From NCBI RefSeq assembly GCF_004522155.1, contig NZ_SDEA01000003.1:11413-75412 (forward strand): a stretch of DNA of 64,000 bases, in the 5' to 3' direction. The position numbers were made by a program, and so were the translations under genes. The notes under the pieces were generated by a model. That model was not told where the DNA came from, ran no database searches, and saw nothing but the letters and a program-made list of their open reading frames with translations. The stretch comes from Paracoccus luteus. GTDB lineage: Bacteria > Pseudomonadota > Alphaproteobacteria > Rhodobacterales > Rhodobacteraceae. Positions 1 through 8,100 of this stretch are shown here, in pieces (position 1 is the first letter of the stretch; each line of letters opens with the position of its first letter).

Positions 1-1149
1 GCTCCGCCCATGTCGCACGCTGACGAAGTAAACCGCCCCATCCCTGCCAGCCGACAGACACACCCGCGCGATGTTGATGTGATCCCGAAATCACGGGATT
101 TCCATTGAGGTGTGCTTTGTTGACACTCCAGCCCCGCACCGCAGGCAGGATCGGGCACGACGGACGGCCGGGCAGGATTGTGCCCTATGGGGAGCCGGGC
201 GGCGGTGACGGAGGCGGGCAGGCCGGGCAGACGGCCGCGCCTATTCATCGAGGCGGCCCCAGGTTGCGGCGAACGCACCTTGTGCCTCACTTCCCTGCCG
301 GCACTGTCTGGGCATTGCGGGCCTTGGCAGGGCAGGATCGGGCTGCGGCGGGGGCAGGCGGATTTGGACCGCAGTCATGCCGCGGCGCGGCCCCCCCCCG
401 ACACACCGCGGCGCATGGCGGCCGCAGGATCGTTAAACGGCAGGCAAGCGCGGCACAGCGGAACAGGTCAAGGGCAGCGGGTCGGTAGCGGTGAACGAAA
501 GGGAAACCGGCGGGCAGGGTAGCGGCCGCGGATCGTGCTTTGCAGCGGCCGTGCTCCCAGGCTGGGACCGCAGCGCACGGGCAGAAAGGCCCGCCCTTTC
601 AGACACGCCGCCGGAGGCCAAGCGGAAAGCCGGGACACAGGACAGCGAAGGGCGCGCCAGGATGCCGCTTCCCGCCCAGGCCGCAGCCCGGCCCCGCGCG
701 ACGGGGCGGCTAAGACTGGACTGCGGACGGACCGGGCCGATGGTGCCCGCACAGGACCGGCCGGGCGCACGCCCGCGTCCCAATCCATCAGGCGCTGCGC
801 CCGGTTGGCGCGGCCGTGGCCGTCGCAGTGCCGGTTTCGGCATGATCGCCCCAGCCCAAAATCTGGCACCGGCAGATGGGCCAGCAGGCAGGGCGGCGGA
901 AGGCTGGGGCGCATGGGCACCGACCAACAGCGTAGGGCCGGAAGTTGCGCCAGCCACGTCCATTACAAGTTCCAGGCCAGCGGGCCGGTCCGCTGGGGCA
1001 CCCGGGCAAGGGCGGGAAGATCAGGGCAGGGTTCCAGCCCAGCTTGCCAAGCGCGCCACAACCAGTCTGCCTGGCGCGGCACGGCGGCGGAAGGATCAAG
1101 GGCAGGCGAACGGGCGCGACCGATCAACAACACGCGGCCGGGCAGTGCA
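1..1149. other. Stretch with no supported gene
   Basis: Very GC-rich sequence with many GGCAGG/GGCCGG-like words. Several overlapping open frames exist on both strands, but their translations are Arg/Ala/Gly/Pro-rich, show no recognisable motif and lack convincing ribosome binding sites, so I read them as frames left open by base composition. It lies outside the broken integrase and the tRNA fragment, so it is probably interior, decayed DNA of the integrated element. I see no RNA gene or clear repeat in it. Confidence 0.5.
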
Positions 1150-1362
1150 GCATCCCCTTTTCCTGATTTGGCCCGCATGACGGGCTTGCACCGCAATACG
1201 CTGAATAGGCTGGACCGGGGCAGCGGCAAGGCGTCCACCATAAAGCTTGTCCGGTTGACGCTGGAGGCAGCAGGGGTTCAATTCCTCGAATGCGGGGACG
1301 CGGCTACGGCGCCGGGAGTCGCCGTTCTGACGCATGACGATTACAAGCCTGATGTCGAATAG
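1150..1362 (+). pseudogene. Truncated helix-turn-helix (XRE-like) regulator remnant
   Basis: The last 60-70 codons of a frame ending at 1362 read DLARMTGLHRNTLNRLDRG followed by a stretch containing LTLEAAGVQFLE. This matches the second helix, recognition helix and C-terminal tail of small XRE-type repressors, in which a phrase such as LEAAGVEFI follows the HTH. The expected first helix (about 15-20 residues) is not visible upstream: the frame there is low-complexity Arg/Pro/Ala sequence. The only internal ATG, at 1177, lies inside the HTH. The gene therefore appears to have lost its start. Its last 22 bases overlap the 3' end of the AlpA-like gene on the other strand. It could alternatively be an intact short gene with an unusual N-terminus, but I consider that less likely. 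Confidence 0.4.
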
Positions 1363-1550
1363 ACCCGGCGGGCACCGATCCACGCGCGCAGGTCGGCCAC
1401 ATTGTAGCGCACCGATCTGCCGATCTTAATCATCGATGGCCCGTCCCCTCGGACAGGGGAACCCTCCAGGAGGCACTGCGACAGGCCAAAGTGCGAAACC
1501 ACTTCCGGCCGCGTCAAAAGCCTGTCGGGGTGAAGATCAATCTCGGTCAT
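1341..1550 (-). CDS. AlpA/excisionase-like small DNA-binding protein
   Basis: A 69-residue protein starting MTEIDLHPDRLLTRPEVVSH, a form typical of AlpA/HTH_17 (MerR-like winged-helix) proteins. The N-terminal LLTRPEVVSHFGLS is the turn-helix part. The middle IKIGRSVRYNVADLRAWI is the conserved segment (KIGRxVRY..DLxAWI) that contacts DNA and ends the fold. The start at 1550 is chosen because AAGGA sits 7 bases upstream; longer in-frame starts lack this. Family members act as excisionases or regulators of integrase genes in prophages and islands, which fits the broken tyrosine integrase about 500 bases away on the same strand. Its own upstream region carries phased CATG repeats. The protein looks intact even though its neighbours are decayed. 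The specific role is inferred. Confidence 0.7.
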   Translation of the reverse strand: MTEIDLHPDRLLTRPEVVSHFGLSQCLLEGSPVRGDGPSMIKIGRSVRYNVADLRAWIGARRVYSTSGL

Positions 1551-1618
1551 GGCATGGTCCTTGCATGGGATTACATGGGCATCCTTACATCGCATGACCT
1601 TTGCTTGGGTTGCATGGC
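1548..1618. promoter_or_regulatory. Phased CATG-containing repeats upstream of the AlpA-like gene
   Basis: CATG occurs at 1548, 1553, 1564, 1574, 1593 and 1613, usually as (T)GCATGG or ACATGGG. The spacings of 11, 10, 19 and 20 bases correspond to about one or two helical turns. The copies cover the start codon and leader of the AlpA-like gene. This layout would suit binding of a protein along one face of the DNA, such as an autoregulating AlpA/Xis protein. Function is inferred; chance clustering is possible. Confidence 0.35.
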
Positions 1619-2066
1619 GATAAAATCAGAAACATGCACATTGTTGACCGCAAACGGTCGCGCTTGATTATTTGCGAACAGGTTTTCACAAAATGAGCAC
1701 ACTGCTGCGGGCAAGGATGCGATTGCGAACAGGGTGCATTCTGGGCAGTATCTCGCCCCTTCGAGTCTGCGAGGCGATAGTGCGGGCCGCAACTCCCTAT
1801 GCCCTAACTAACCAGACAACCAAGGCAGAGCAGTATCGGAATGGGTGAAAAGGTTACGCCATCACGACAAACGAATATCGGCGGTGACGGGTGCGGGGCG
1901 ATCTTTCGGGATGGCACCTCACAGACAAAGCCGGGCTGCACTACCACCCTTGTTTGACAAGGGCACATGCCGGGGAACGCCGCCCTTGCTATCCAGCCTC
2001 CCGGCACCTGCCTTGCCCCGGCCGATGTCACCCGTATCCATCACTGCAAGGCCACGCGCGGCGAAT
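1619..2066. other. Intergenic stretch of the decayed element
   Basis: Between the AlpA-like gene and the integrase 3' end there is no open frame with recognisable coding character. The 1620-1740 part is noticeably less GC-rich than the rest and may hold the AlpA promoter, but I cannot assign -35/-10 boxes with confidence. Confidence 0.4.
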
Positions 2067-3253
2067 TTACTGGCGCCTGCGCATGGCGATAACCTCCGCG
2101 CCCCCTTTGCCAGCGTTAAGATGGCCAGCGATGGTGCTGCCCCCCTTGTCTGCGGCCGCGCGCAATGGATCGGCAGCCAAGTGGGCATATCGCCGTGTGC
2201 TTGGCATCGCTGTGCCCCAGCAAGGCGCCAATCATCGGCAAGGACATGCCACCCGTACCATCACCGAAGCAAAAGAGTGCCGCAGGTCATGTATCCGCAC
2301 GTCGGGTAGGCCCGCAGCCAGTCGGACAGCGCCCCAGGAGTCCTTGATATTGACCAGCGGAACCTCGGGGTCAGTCCCATCGCCGCCGCGGATAACATAC
2401 CCGCTGCCGTTGCTGGGCAGGTCAAGTCCATTCAGAACGGCCAAGGCGGCAGGGATCAAGAGGATACGCTTTTTGCCTGTCTTGCTGTCGGGCAAGGAAA
2501 CATGCGCAGCCTGCCAGTCAATCCATTCCCACCGCAGCCCCAGGATTTCACCCCGGCGGGCGCCTGCCCGGATCATCAGGCGAATGGCTGCTACGGCCGA
2601 CTTGGTGACGGTTCGCAAGCGCATCTTGCCGCCTTCCTCGATCTGGAGGCAACCGCGCTCCGCCTTGTCAAGCGCATCGCCAAGGGCTGCGAACTCGATC
2701 GGGGACAGAAACCGTTCCTTGGCCTTTTCAGGATATTTCTGAACCTCTGGGGGCGATAGCCCCATGTTCCGCTAAGCCGAAGGCCGTGAAGAGGGCAGAA
2801 CGAACCCGATTGGCCGTGGTTGGGGTTTCCGAAAGGCGAGCTTGAAGGCGAGCAACATCGGCTGCCACCACGTCGGCAACCTTCAATTTGGCAATCGGAT
2901 CGGCGCAGATGATGCGCTCCACCAGATCGCGGACATAAGCACCCGTGCTGGGCTTGTTCCGCAACTTCACATGGCTGTCGAGATAAGACCGCATCAGGTT
3001 GGCGACCGTTGGCATCGCCCGGCGATCCTGCTTTTCCCCGGCCGGGTCGCGCCCTGCCGCAACTTCGGCCGCCCAGCGTCGGGCAATTTCGCGCGCGTGG
3101 GGTTCCAGACCCGCGACCTGATCGAGGCGATGCGCCGCGACTGGCCCGACCAAACCCGGCCAAGTCGGTATCCCATGCAACATAGCGGACGGCCGCGCCC
3201 TTCATTGCGTCAACCGCCCGCTTGGTGATCTTGACCCTATCCGACACGCACAC
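2067..3253 (-). pseudogene. Tyrosine recombinase/integrase, multiply frameshifted
   Basis: All parts of a P4/DUF4102-type integrase can be read on the minus strand, but in different frames. The N-terminus has KITKRAVDAM and AWDTDLAGFG (3250-3160), then a jump that loses roughly 30 residues of the arm-binding domain. The core-binding domain reads AMPTVANLMRSYLDSHVKL and KVADVVAADVARLQ (about 3130-2790). The catalytic part starts at EKAKERFLSPIEFAAL with Arg in GARRGEILGL and HDLRHSFASV. After that, LPMIGALLGHS is in another frame and RYAHLAADPLRAAAD in a third, ending at a TAA at 2067-2069. All catalytic residues (R, H-x-x-R, H, Y) are still recognisable, so the decay is recent, but no single frame can give an active protein. 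It sits next to a tRNA-Arg fragment and belongs to a dead integrated element. Confidence 0.85.
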
Positions 3254-3396
3254 CCCCTTGGGCTACCACCGGGCTACCACCAACAAAGCAATCAGGTGCA
3301 AGCCGCTGCAATCCGGGATACGTATAACCTAATGTTTTGATATCGAAAAAAGGGCGTGGTGAAACTGGGCGAAACCCGGTGACAGGCTGTCCCCTA

Positions 3397-3444
3397 AGAC
3401 TACGAATCTGGGGGTCGGGCGTTCGAATCGCTCCGGGTCCGCCA
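3397..3444 (+). other. tRNA-Arg(ACG) 3' fragment, probable att site
   Basis: The sequence contains the 3' half of a tRNA: AGA / loop CTACGAA (anticodon ACG at 3402-3404) / TCTGG, variable loop, T-stem GGGCG (3417-3421), loop TTCGAAT, CGCTC, acceptor strand CGGGTCC (3434-3440), discriminator G and encoded CCA (3442-3444). No matching 5' GGACCCG strand or D-arm exists upstream, and the anticodon stem already breaks at 3396. This is what remains at one end of an element inserted into the 3' half of a tRNA-Arg gene. The intact gene should lie at the other end, outside this window. The integrase pseudogene starts about 140 bases away. Confidence 0.75.
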
Positions 3445-3478
3445 TTTCCTCATCACTCGCCCTTCGGGGCACCTTCCG

Positions 3479-3871
3479 TCAGTTCTCGTATCGGCTGGTG
3501 GGGTCGCGATCCCGTTCATATCGGCGGGTGACGGGGAACGGCGGCAGCCAGGCTTCGCGGCGGATGGTCCAGTTTTCATAGGTCGGAACCAGCTGATCGG
3601 GCGCGTCCAGCGAGCCGAGGTTCACCTCGATCTCATCCCCGCTCAGCGCGAACACGGACGATCCGCAGTGCGGGCAGAAATGCCGGCCGGCAAAGTCGCG
3701 GGTCTCGCCGTCCACGGTCACCGCATCCTGTGGAAACATTGCCGACGCGTTGAACAGCGCCCCGTGATGCCTGCGGCAGTCCATGCAGTGGCACAGCCCC
3801 ACCCGATAGGGCCGCCCCACCGCCACGATGCGCACCCTGCCGCACAGGCAACCCCCGCTGAACCGGTCCAT
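3479..3871 (-). CDS. GFA family (glutathione-dependent formaldehyde-activating fold) protein
   Basis: A 130-residue zinc protein of the GFA/Mss4-like fold. Zinc ligands are visible as GGCLCG (C8, C10), the cluster CHCMDCRRHHG (about 27-37) and CPHCGSS (about 67-73), which is the usual CxC...CxxC...CxxC arrangement. The family is named for S-hydroxymethylglutathione synthase, but most members, including short ones like this, have no proven substrate. The start MDRFSGGCLCG at 3871 is the natural one because the motif begins within ten residues. The frame stays open upstream into the ptsP region, but that is a compositional and frameshift artefact, not a fusion. It lies between the island attachment site and ptsP. 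Confidence 0.85.
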   Translation of the reverse strand: MDRFSGGCLCGRVRIVAVGRPYRVGLCHCMDCRRHHGALFNASAMFPQDAVTVDGETRDFAGRHFCPHCGSSVFALSGDEIEVNLGSLDAPDQLVPTYENWTIRREAWLPPFPVTRRYERDRDPTSRYEN

Positions 3872-3990
3872 GCCGCCCCCCCCCTGAACCCCTTGGTCCG
3901 ATGATGCAGTGGAACGCCGCGCGATCAACTGGTTTGCGCGACGCGATGAGGATGCCCCTGCGCCGTCGCGGGGTGCCCGAAGCGCGCGCC

Positions 3991-4137
3991 AGGTCTCGGC
4001 AACGGGCATGGCAGCGCAATGGGGACACCCCCCGCCGGTCCCGGCTGCGGGTGTCCGACGCTCAGGTCTCGGCAACGAGCCTTGCAGGTCGCGAACAGGA
4101 CGCTCCCCCGCCCGTCCTAGCTGCGGGTGTCCGCCGC
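3991..4137. repeat. Imperfect tandem duplication covering the ptsP 3' end
   Basis: Two copies of about 73 bases lie head to tail. Both begin AGGTCTCGGCAACG (3991 and 4064) and both contain GCTGCGGGTGTCCG near their ends (about 4043 and 4121). The second copy includes the ptsP stop codon and its last residues (RAADTRS); the first is a diverged extra copy downstream of the gene. The middles are less similar. This looks like an old local duplication of the gene tail. Confidence 0.6.
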
Positions 4138-6367
4138 CCGCGCGAGGTATGCGGTCACGACCGGGCGCAGGTTGCCCACGCCCTCGTCGCGGGCCGCGTC
4201 GATCAGCCCGCGCAGCTCGCACAGGTCGATGCGGCGGATCAGCGACTTGACCGGGCCGATCGACGCGGGCCGCATGGACAGGCGGCGCAGCCCCAGCGCG
4301 GCGAAGGTCGCGGCCTCGGCCGGGCGGCCGGCGTCCTCGCCGCAGAAGCTCAGCGGCACGCCGGCTTGCGCGCAGCGGTCGACGATCTGCGCCAGCAGCG
4401 CCACGAATGGCACGCTGAGCGTGTCGTAGCGGCGCCGCACGCGTTCGTTCTCGCGGTCGGCGGCAAAGAAGAACTGCTTCAGGTCGTTGCCGCCGATCGA
4501 CACGAAATCGCACTGGCGAAAGAACGCGGGCGAGGCGAAGGCCAGCGACGGGGTTTCCAGCATCGCGCCGACCTGTATCGCGGTCGGCAGCTCGCGGCCC
4601 ATCGCCGCCTCGCGTTCCAGCTGGTGGTCCAGCATGGCGCGGGCGTGGGTGAACTCGCTTTCCTCGGCGACAAAGGGGAACATGACGTGCAGCGCGCGCC
4701 CCGCGGCGGCGCGGATCAGCGCCTGCAGTTGCATCTGCAGCACGCCGCGCTTGTCCAGCCCCACGCGGATCGCGCGCCAGCCCATCGCGGGGTTCGGCTC
4801 GTCCTGCGGCTTCATATAGGGCAGAACCTTGTCGGACCCGATGTCCAGCGTGCGGAAGACCACCGGCTTGCCGTGGGCGTTGTCCAGCACGCGCCGATAC
4901 ATGCCCGCCAGCTCGTCGCGGCGGGGAACGCGGGTGCGGGTCAGGAACTGCAGCTCGGTGCGGAACAGGCCCACGCCCTCGGCGCCCGACCCGTCCAGGC
5001 TGGGCAGGTCGCCCATCAGCCCCGCGTTCATGTAAAGCCCGACCGTGCCGCCGCAGCGCGCCGTCGCCGGCAGGCCGCGCAGGTCGGCATAGCGGCTTTG
5101 CGCGGCCGCCTGCATGGCGATCTTGTCGCGGAATGCGGCGGCCACGGAATCCTCGGGGCGCAGGTGGACGACGCCGCTGTCGCCATCGACCAGGATCGTG
5201 TCGCCGTTCAGCGCCTCGGAGGTGACGCGGGCGGCGTGGATGACCAGCGGGATCGACAGCGCGCGCGACGATGGCGGCGTGGCTGCCGACGCTGCCATCC
5301 TCAAGCACGACGCCGCGCAGGCGGCGGCCGTAATCCAGAAGCTCGGCCGGTCCGATGTTGCGCGCGACCAGAACCGGGTTGGCCGGCATCGCGGCCCCGG
5401 TGTCGCGCCCCTGCCCCGTCAGGATGCGCAGCAGCCGATAGGCAAGGTCGTCCAGATCGTGCAGCCGGTCGCGCAGATACGGATCGGCCGAGCTTTCCAG
5501 CCGCGCGCGGGCCTGCAGCTGTTCCTTTTCCACCGCCGCCTCGGCCGACAGGCCGCGTTCGATGTCGTCGATCATCCGCCGCAGCCAGCTGCGCGACTGG
5601 GCGAACATGCGATAGGTTTCCATCACCTCGGCGCCTTCGCCCTTGGGGATGGCGTTGCTGCTGAGCATCTCGTCCAGCGACCGGCGCAGCATGGCCATCG
5701 CCTCGGTCAGGCGGGCGCGTTCCTTGTCGGGGTCGTCGCCCACGGGATTGGTGACCACCACCCGCGGCTCGTGCAGCCAGACCTGGCCCTCGGCCGCGCC
5801 CTCTTGCCCGGTCGCGCCGCGGATCATCGCCGGAAAGCGGTGGGTCGAGGGTTGGGCGTCATTGCCCAGGAACGCGCCCAGTTCGGCCATCTCGGCCAGC
5901 ACCATCGCCACGACCTCAAGCCCATAGATCTCGTCGTCCGAAAACTCGCGCGCCTCGCGCGACTGCACGACGACGACGCCCAGCTTTTCGCCGACGCGCT
6001 GGATCGGCACGCCCAGGAACGACGGAAACACCTCCTCGCCCGTCTCGGGCATGAAGCGGAAGCCGGGTTCGGCGGGCGCGTTGGCGGTGTTCAGGGGGCG
6101 GCCGGTGCGGGCGACGCGGCCGACCAGCCCCTCGCCCAGGCGCAGGCGGGTCTTGTGGACCGATTCCGGCCGCAACCCTTCGGTGGCGCACAGTTCCAGC
6201 GTGTCGGGGTCGCGGAACAGATAGATGGAACAGACCTGCGTGCCCATCGAATCCGCGATGTGATGGGTGATGCTGTCCAGCCGGTCCTGACCGCCGCCGG
6301 GCGCGGCAAGCGTGTCGCGCAGCCGCCGCAGCAGCTTGCGAGAATCGCTTTCCACCCGGTGCGGCAT
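4117..6367 (-). pseudogene. ptsP: Phosphoenolpyruvate-protein phosphotransferase PtsP (EI-Ntr), frameshifted
   Basis: First enzyme of the nitrogen PTS, which moves phosphate from PEP to NPr and then to PtsN. Residues 1-160 form a GAF domain (e.g. SMGTQVCSIYLF, GEGLVGRVA, PSFLGVPI). A helical HPr-binding region follows, then the phosphohistidine loop GSVGSHAAIVARA with the catalytic His near residue 363. Directly after this loop the frame is lost at 5259-5267, where a GC-dinucleotide run appears two bases short. Restoring two bases gives the expected HAAIVARALSIP and continues through the PEP-binding TIM barrel (GLYMNAGLMGDLP, GVGLFRTELQFL, SIGGNDLKQF, PLSFCGED) to the stop at 4117, about 750 residues, normal for PtsP. 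Both halves are otherwise perfectly conserved, so this is a very recent mutation, slippage or a sequencing error. PtsN is encoded intact at 48337-48801. Confidence 0.85.
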
Positions 6368-6444
6368 CGGCCGTCAGCCCTTTCTGGTCACGCCCGCGTC
6401 AGCGGCGCGGGCCGCGGGCGCGTCGCCGCGTCCGCCCTGTCCGG

Positions 6445-7701
6445 TCACGTCCGGTCAAGGTCGAACGCATCATGCAGCGCCTGCACCGCCAGTTCCATAT
6501 AGCGGCGGTCGATCAGCACCGAAATCTTGATCTCGCTGGTGGCGATGACCTTGATGTTGACGTTTTCATCAGCCAGCGCCCGGAACATGCGCGCGGCGAC
6601 GCCGGCATGGCTGCGCATCCCGATGCCGACGACGGACACCTTGGCCACGTCGTCATCGACCGCCAGCTCGTCATAGGCGATCAGGCCCGCGGCGCGCGCG
6701 TCCTCCATCGCCTTGCGGGCGCGTTCGACCTGGTTGACCGGGCAGCTGAAGGTCATGTCGGTGACCGCGCCGGGATGATCCTCGTAGTCGCGTTCGGAAA
6801 TGTTCTGGACGATCATGTCCACGTTCACGCCCGCCTGGGCCAGCGGCTCGAAGATGGCGGCGGAAATGCCGGGGCGGTCCTCGACCGTGACCAGCGTGAT
6901 CTTGGCCTCGTCGCGCGAATGGGCGACCCCGGCAACGACCTTGGATTCCATGATCTCGTCCTCATCGCAGACCAGCGTGCCGCTGGTTTCATCGGTTTCC
7001 TCGAACGAGGACAGCACCCGCAGCCGCACCTTGTAGCGCATCGCCAGTTCGACCGAGCGGGTCTGCAGCACCTTGGCGCCGAGGCTGGCCAGTTCCAGCA
7101 TCTCCTCGAAGGCGATCTTTTCCAGCTTGCGGGCCTTGCGGCTGATCCGCGGGTCGGTCGTATAGACCCCGTCCACGTCGGTATAGATGTCGCAGCGTTC
7201 TGCCCCGAAGGCGGCGGCGAAGGCGACGGCGGTGGTGTCGGACCCGCCGCGCCCCAGCGTCGTCACGCGCCCGTCCGGCCCGATGCCCTGGAACCCCGCG
7301 ATGACCGCGACGCGCATGCCTTCGGCGAATTTCTGGTCGATGTTGGCGCGCGGGATCGACACGAAGCGGGCGGCGCTGTGCTGGGCGGTGGTGTTGATCG
7401 GCACCTGCCAGCCCTGCCAGCTGCGCGCGGGCACGCCCATTTCCTGCAGGCGCAGCGCCATCAGCCCGGCGGTGACGTTCTCGCCGCTGGCGACGACGGC
7501 GTCGTATTCGCGCGCGTCATACAGGCGCGACGTGCCCTCGACCCAGCCGACCAGCTCGTTCGTCTTGCCCGACATGGCGCTGACGATGACGATGACGTCG
7601 TGGCCGCGCTCGACCTCGCGCTGCACCTTGCGGGCGGCGTTCGCGATGCGGTCCAGGTCGGCGACGGACGTGCCGCCGAATTTCATCACCAGAAGCGGCA
7701 T
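6445..7701 (-). CDS. lysC: Aspartate kinase
   Basis: A 418-residue enzyme that phosphorylates aspartate to start the lysine/threonine/methionine/diaminopimelate pathway in the cytoplasm. The nucleotide motif KFGGTSV is at residues 7-13. Substrate and ATP regions are seen in SGENVTAGLMA, FQGIGPDGRVTTLGRGGSD and YTDVDGVYTTDPR. Two ACT domains follow (about 265-340 with TVEDRPGISAAIFEPLA and 345-415 with VVGIGMRSHAGVAARM), which in this family bind lysine and/or threonine for feedback control. Length and organisation match the monofunctional alphaproteobacterial LysC. It is 77 bases upstream of ptsP on the same strand, a neighbour pair often seen in alphaproteobacteria. DAP made from this route feeds the mDAP-type MurE encoded at 58909-60393. 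Confidence 0.97.
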   Translation of the reverse strand: MPLLVMKFGGTSVADLDRIANAARKVQREVERGHDVIVIVSAMSGKTNELVGWVEGTSRLYDAREYDAVVASGENVTAGLMALRLQEMGVPARSWQGWQVPINTTAQHSAARFVSIPRANIDQKFAEGMRVAVIAGFQGIGPDGRVTTLGRGGSDTTAVAFAAAFGAERCDIYTDVDGVYTTDPRISRKARKLEKIAFEEMLELASLGAKVLQTRSVELAMRYKVRLRVLSSFEETDETSGTLVCDEDEIMESKVVAGVAHSRDEAKITLVTVEDRPGISAAIFEPLAQAGVNVDMIVQNISERDYEDHPGAVTDMTFSCPVNQVERARKAMEDARAAGLIAYDELAVDDDVAKVSVVGIGMRSHAGVAARMFRALADENVNIKVIATSEIKISVLIDRRYMELAVQALHDAFDLDRT

Positions 7702-8100
7702 TCATGGCCCCCCAGTCGCCAGGATCGGACGGCAGGCTATTAGGGCCGGGCCGGTTCGAGGGCAAGGGCCGCGCGACGCAGGGTAAAATCCGCCCGGTCC
7801 ACGATTTCGTTATGAATTGTTACAAACGCACATTAAACACACGCTCACTCGACCGGGTGTGCAGCCCGACGATTCGGCAGCCCCGCGCTGCTTGCAGTCT
7901 GAAGAGTGTGCCGCGTTCCGCCCCGCAAAGGGGCGGAGGCCCTTTCCCGACAGCATCGTCGCCACGCGCCCAGGTCCACGACCGGGGGCAGACCGCCCCC
8001 GACCGGGTCGGACAGCCCGGACAACCGGAACAGAGTTCCTGCGCGGGCGACACGGCGTGTGGCCGATCCCGGCGGGCTGATTGAGTAGGGAGTTTTAAAG
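7702..8100. other. Divergent intergenic region lysC / RTX-Hint gene
   Basis: About 400 bases without a supported gene. It must hold the promoters for lysC (minus) and the RTX-Hint gene (plus). The only AT-rich part, around 7808-7845 (TTATGAATTGTTACAAAC and following), is the likeliest promoter zone, but I cannot fix boxes for either direction. Confidence 0.4.

Noticed and set aside
105-1180. Several overlapping open frames as short genes
   Set aside because: They are Arg/Gly/Pro/Ala-rich on both strands, have no ribosome binding site or motif, and overlap one another heavily.
3352-3444. A complete tRNA (GTGGTGAAACTGG resembles a Leu tRNA D-arm)
   Set aside because: The anticodon arm and T-arm fit Arg(ACG), but no 5' acceptor strand or proper D-arm pairs with them. 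Resemblance to a Leu D-arm is probably chance.
3479-6367. A single 962-residue reading frame running from PtsP into the GFA protein
   Set aside because: It arises because the frameshift in ptsP drops into a frame that stays open by base composition. Translation between the two known parts is Arg/Pro-rich and has no domain, and the real ptsP and GFA genes each have their own conserved starts and ends.
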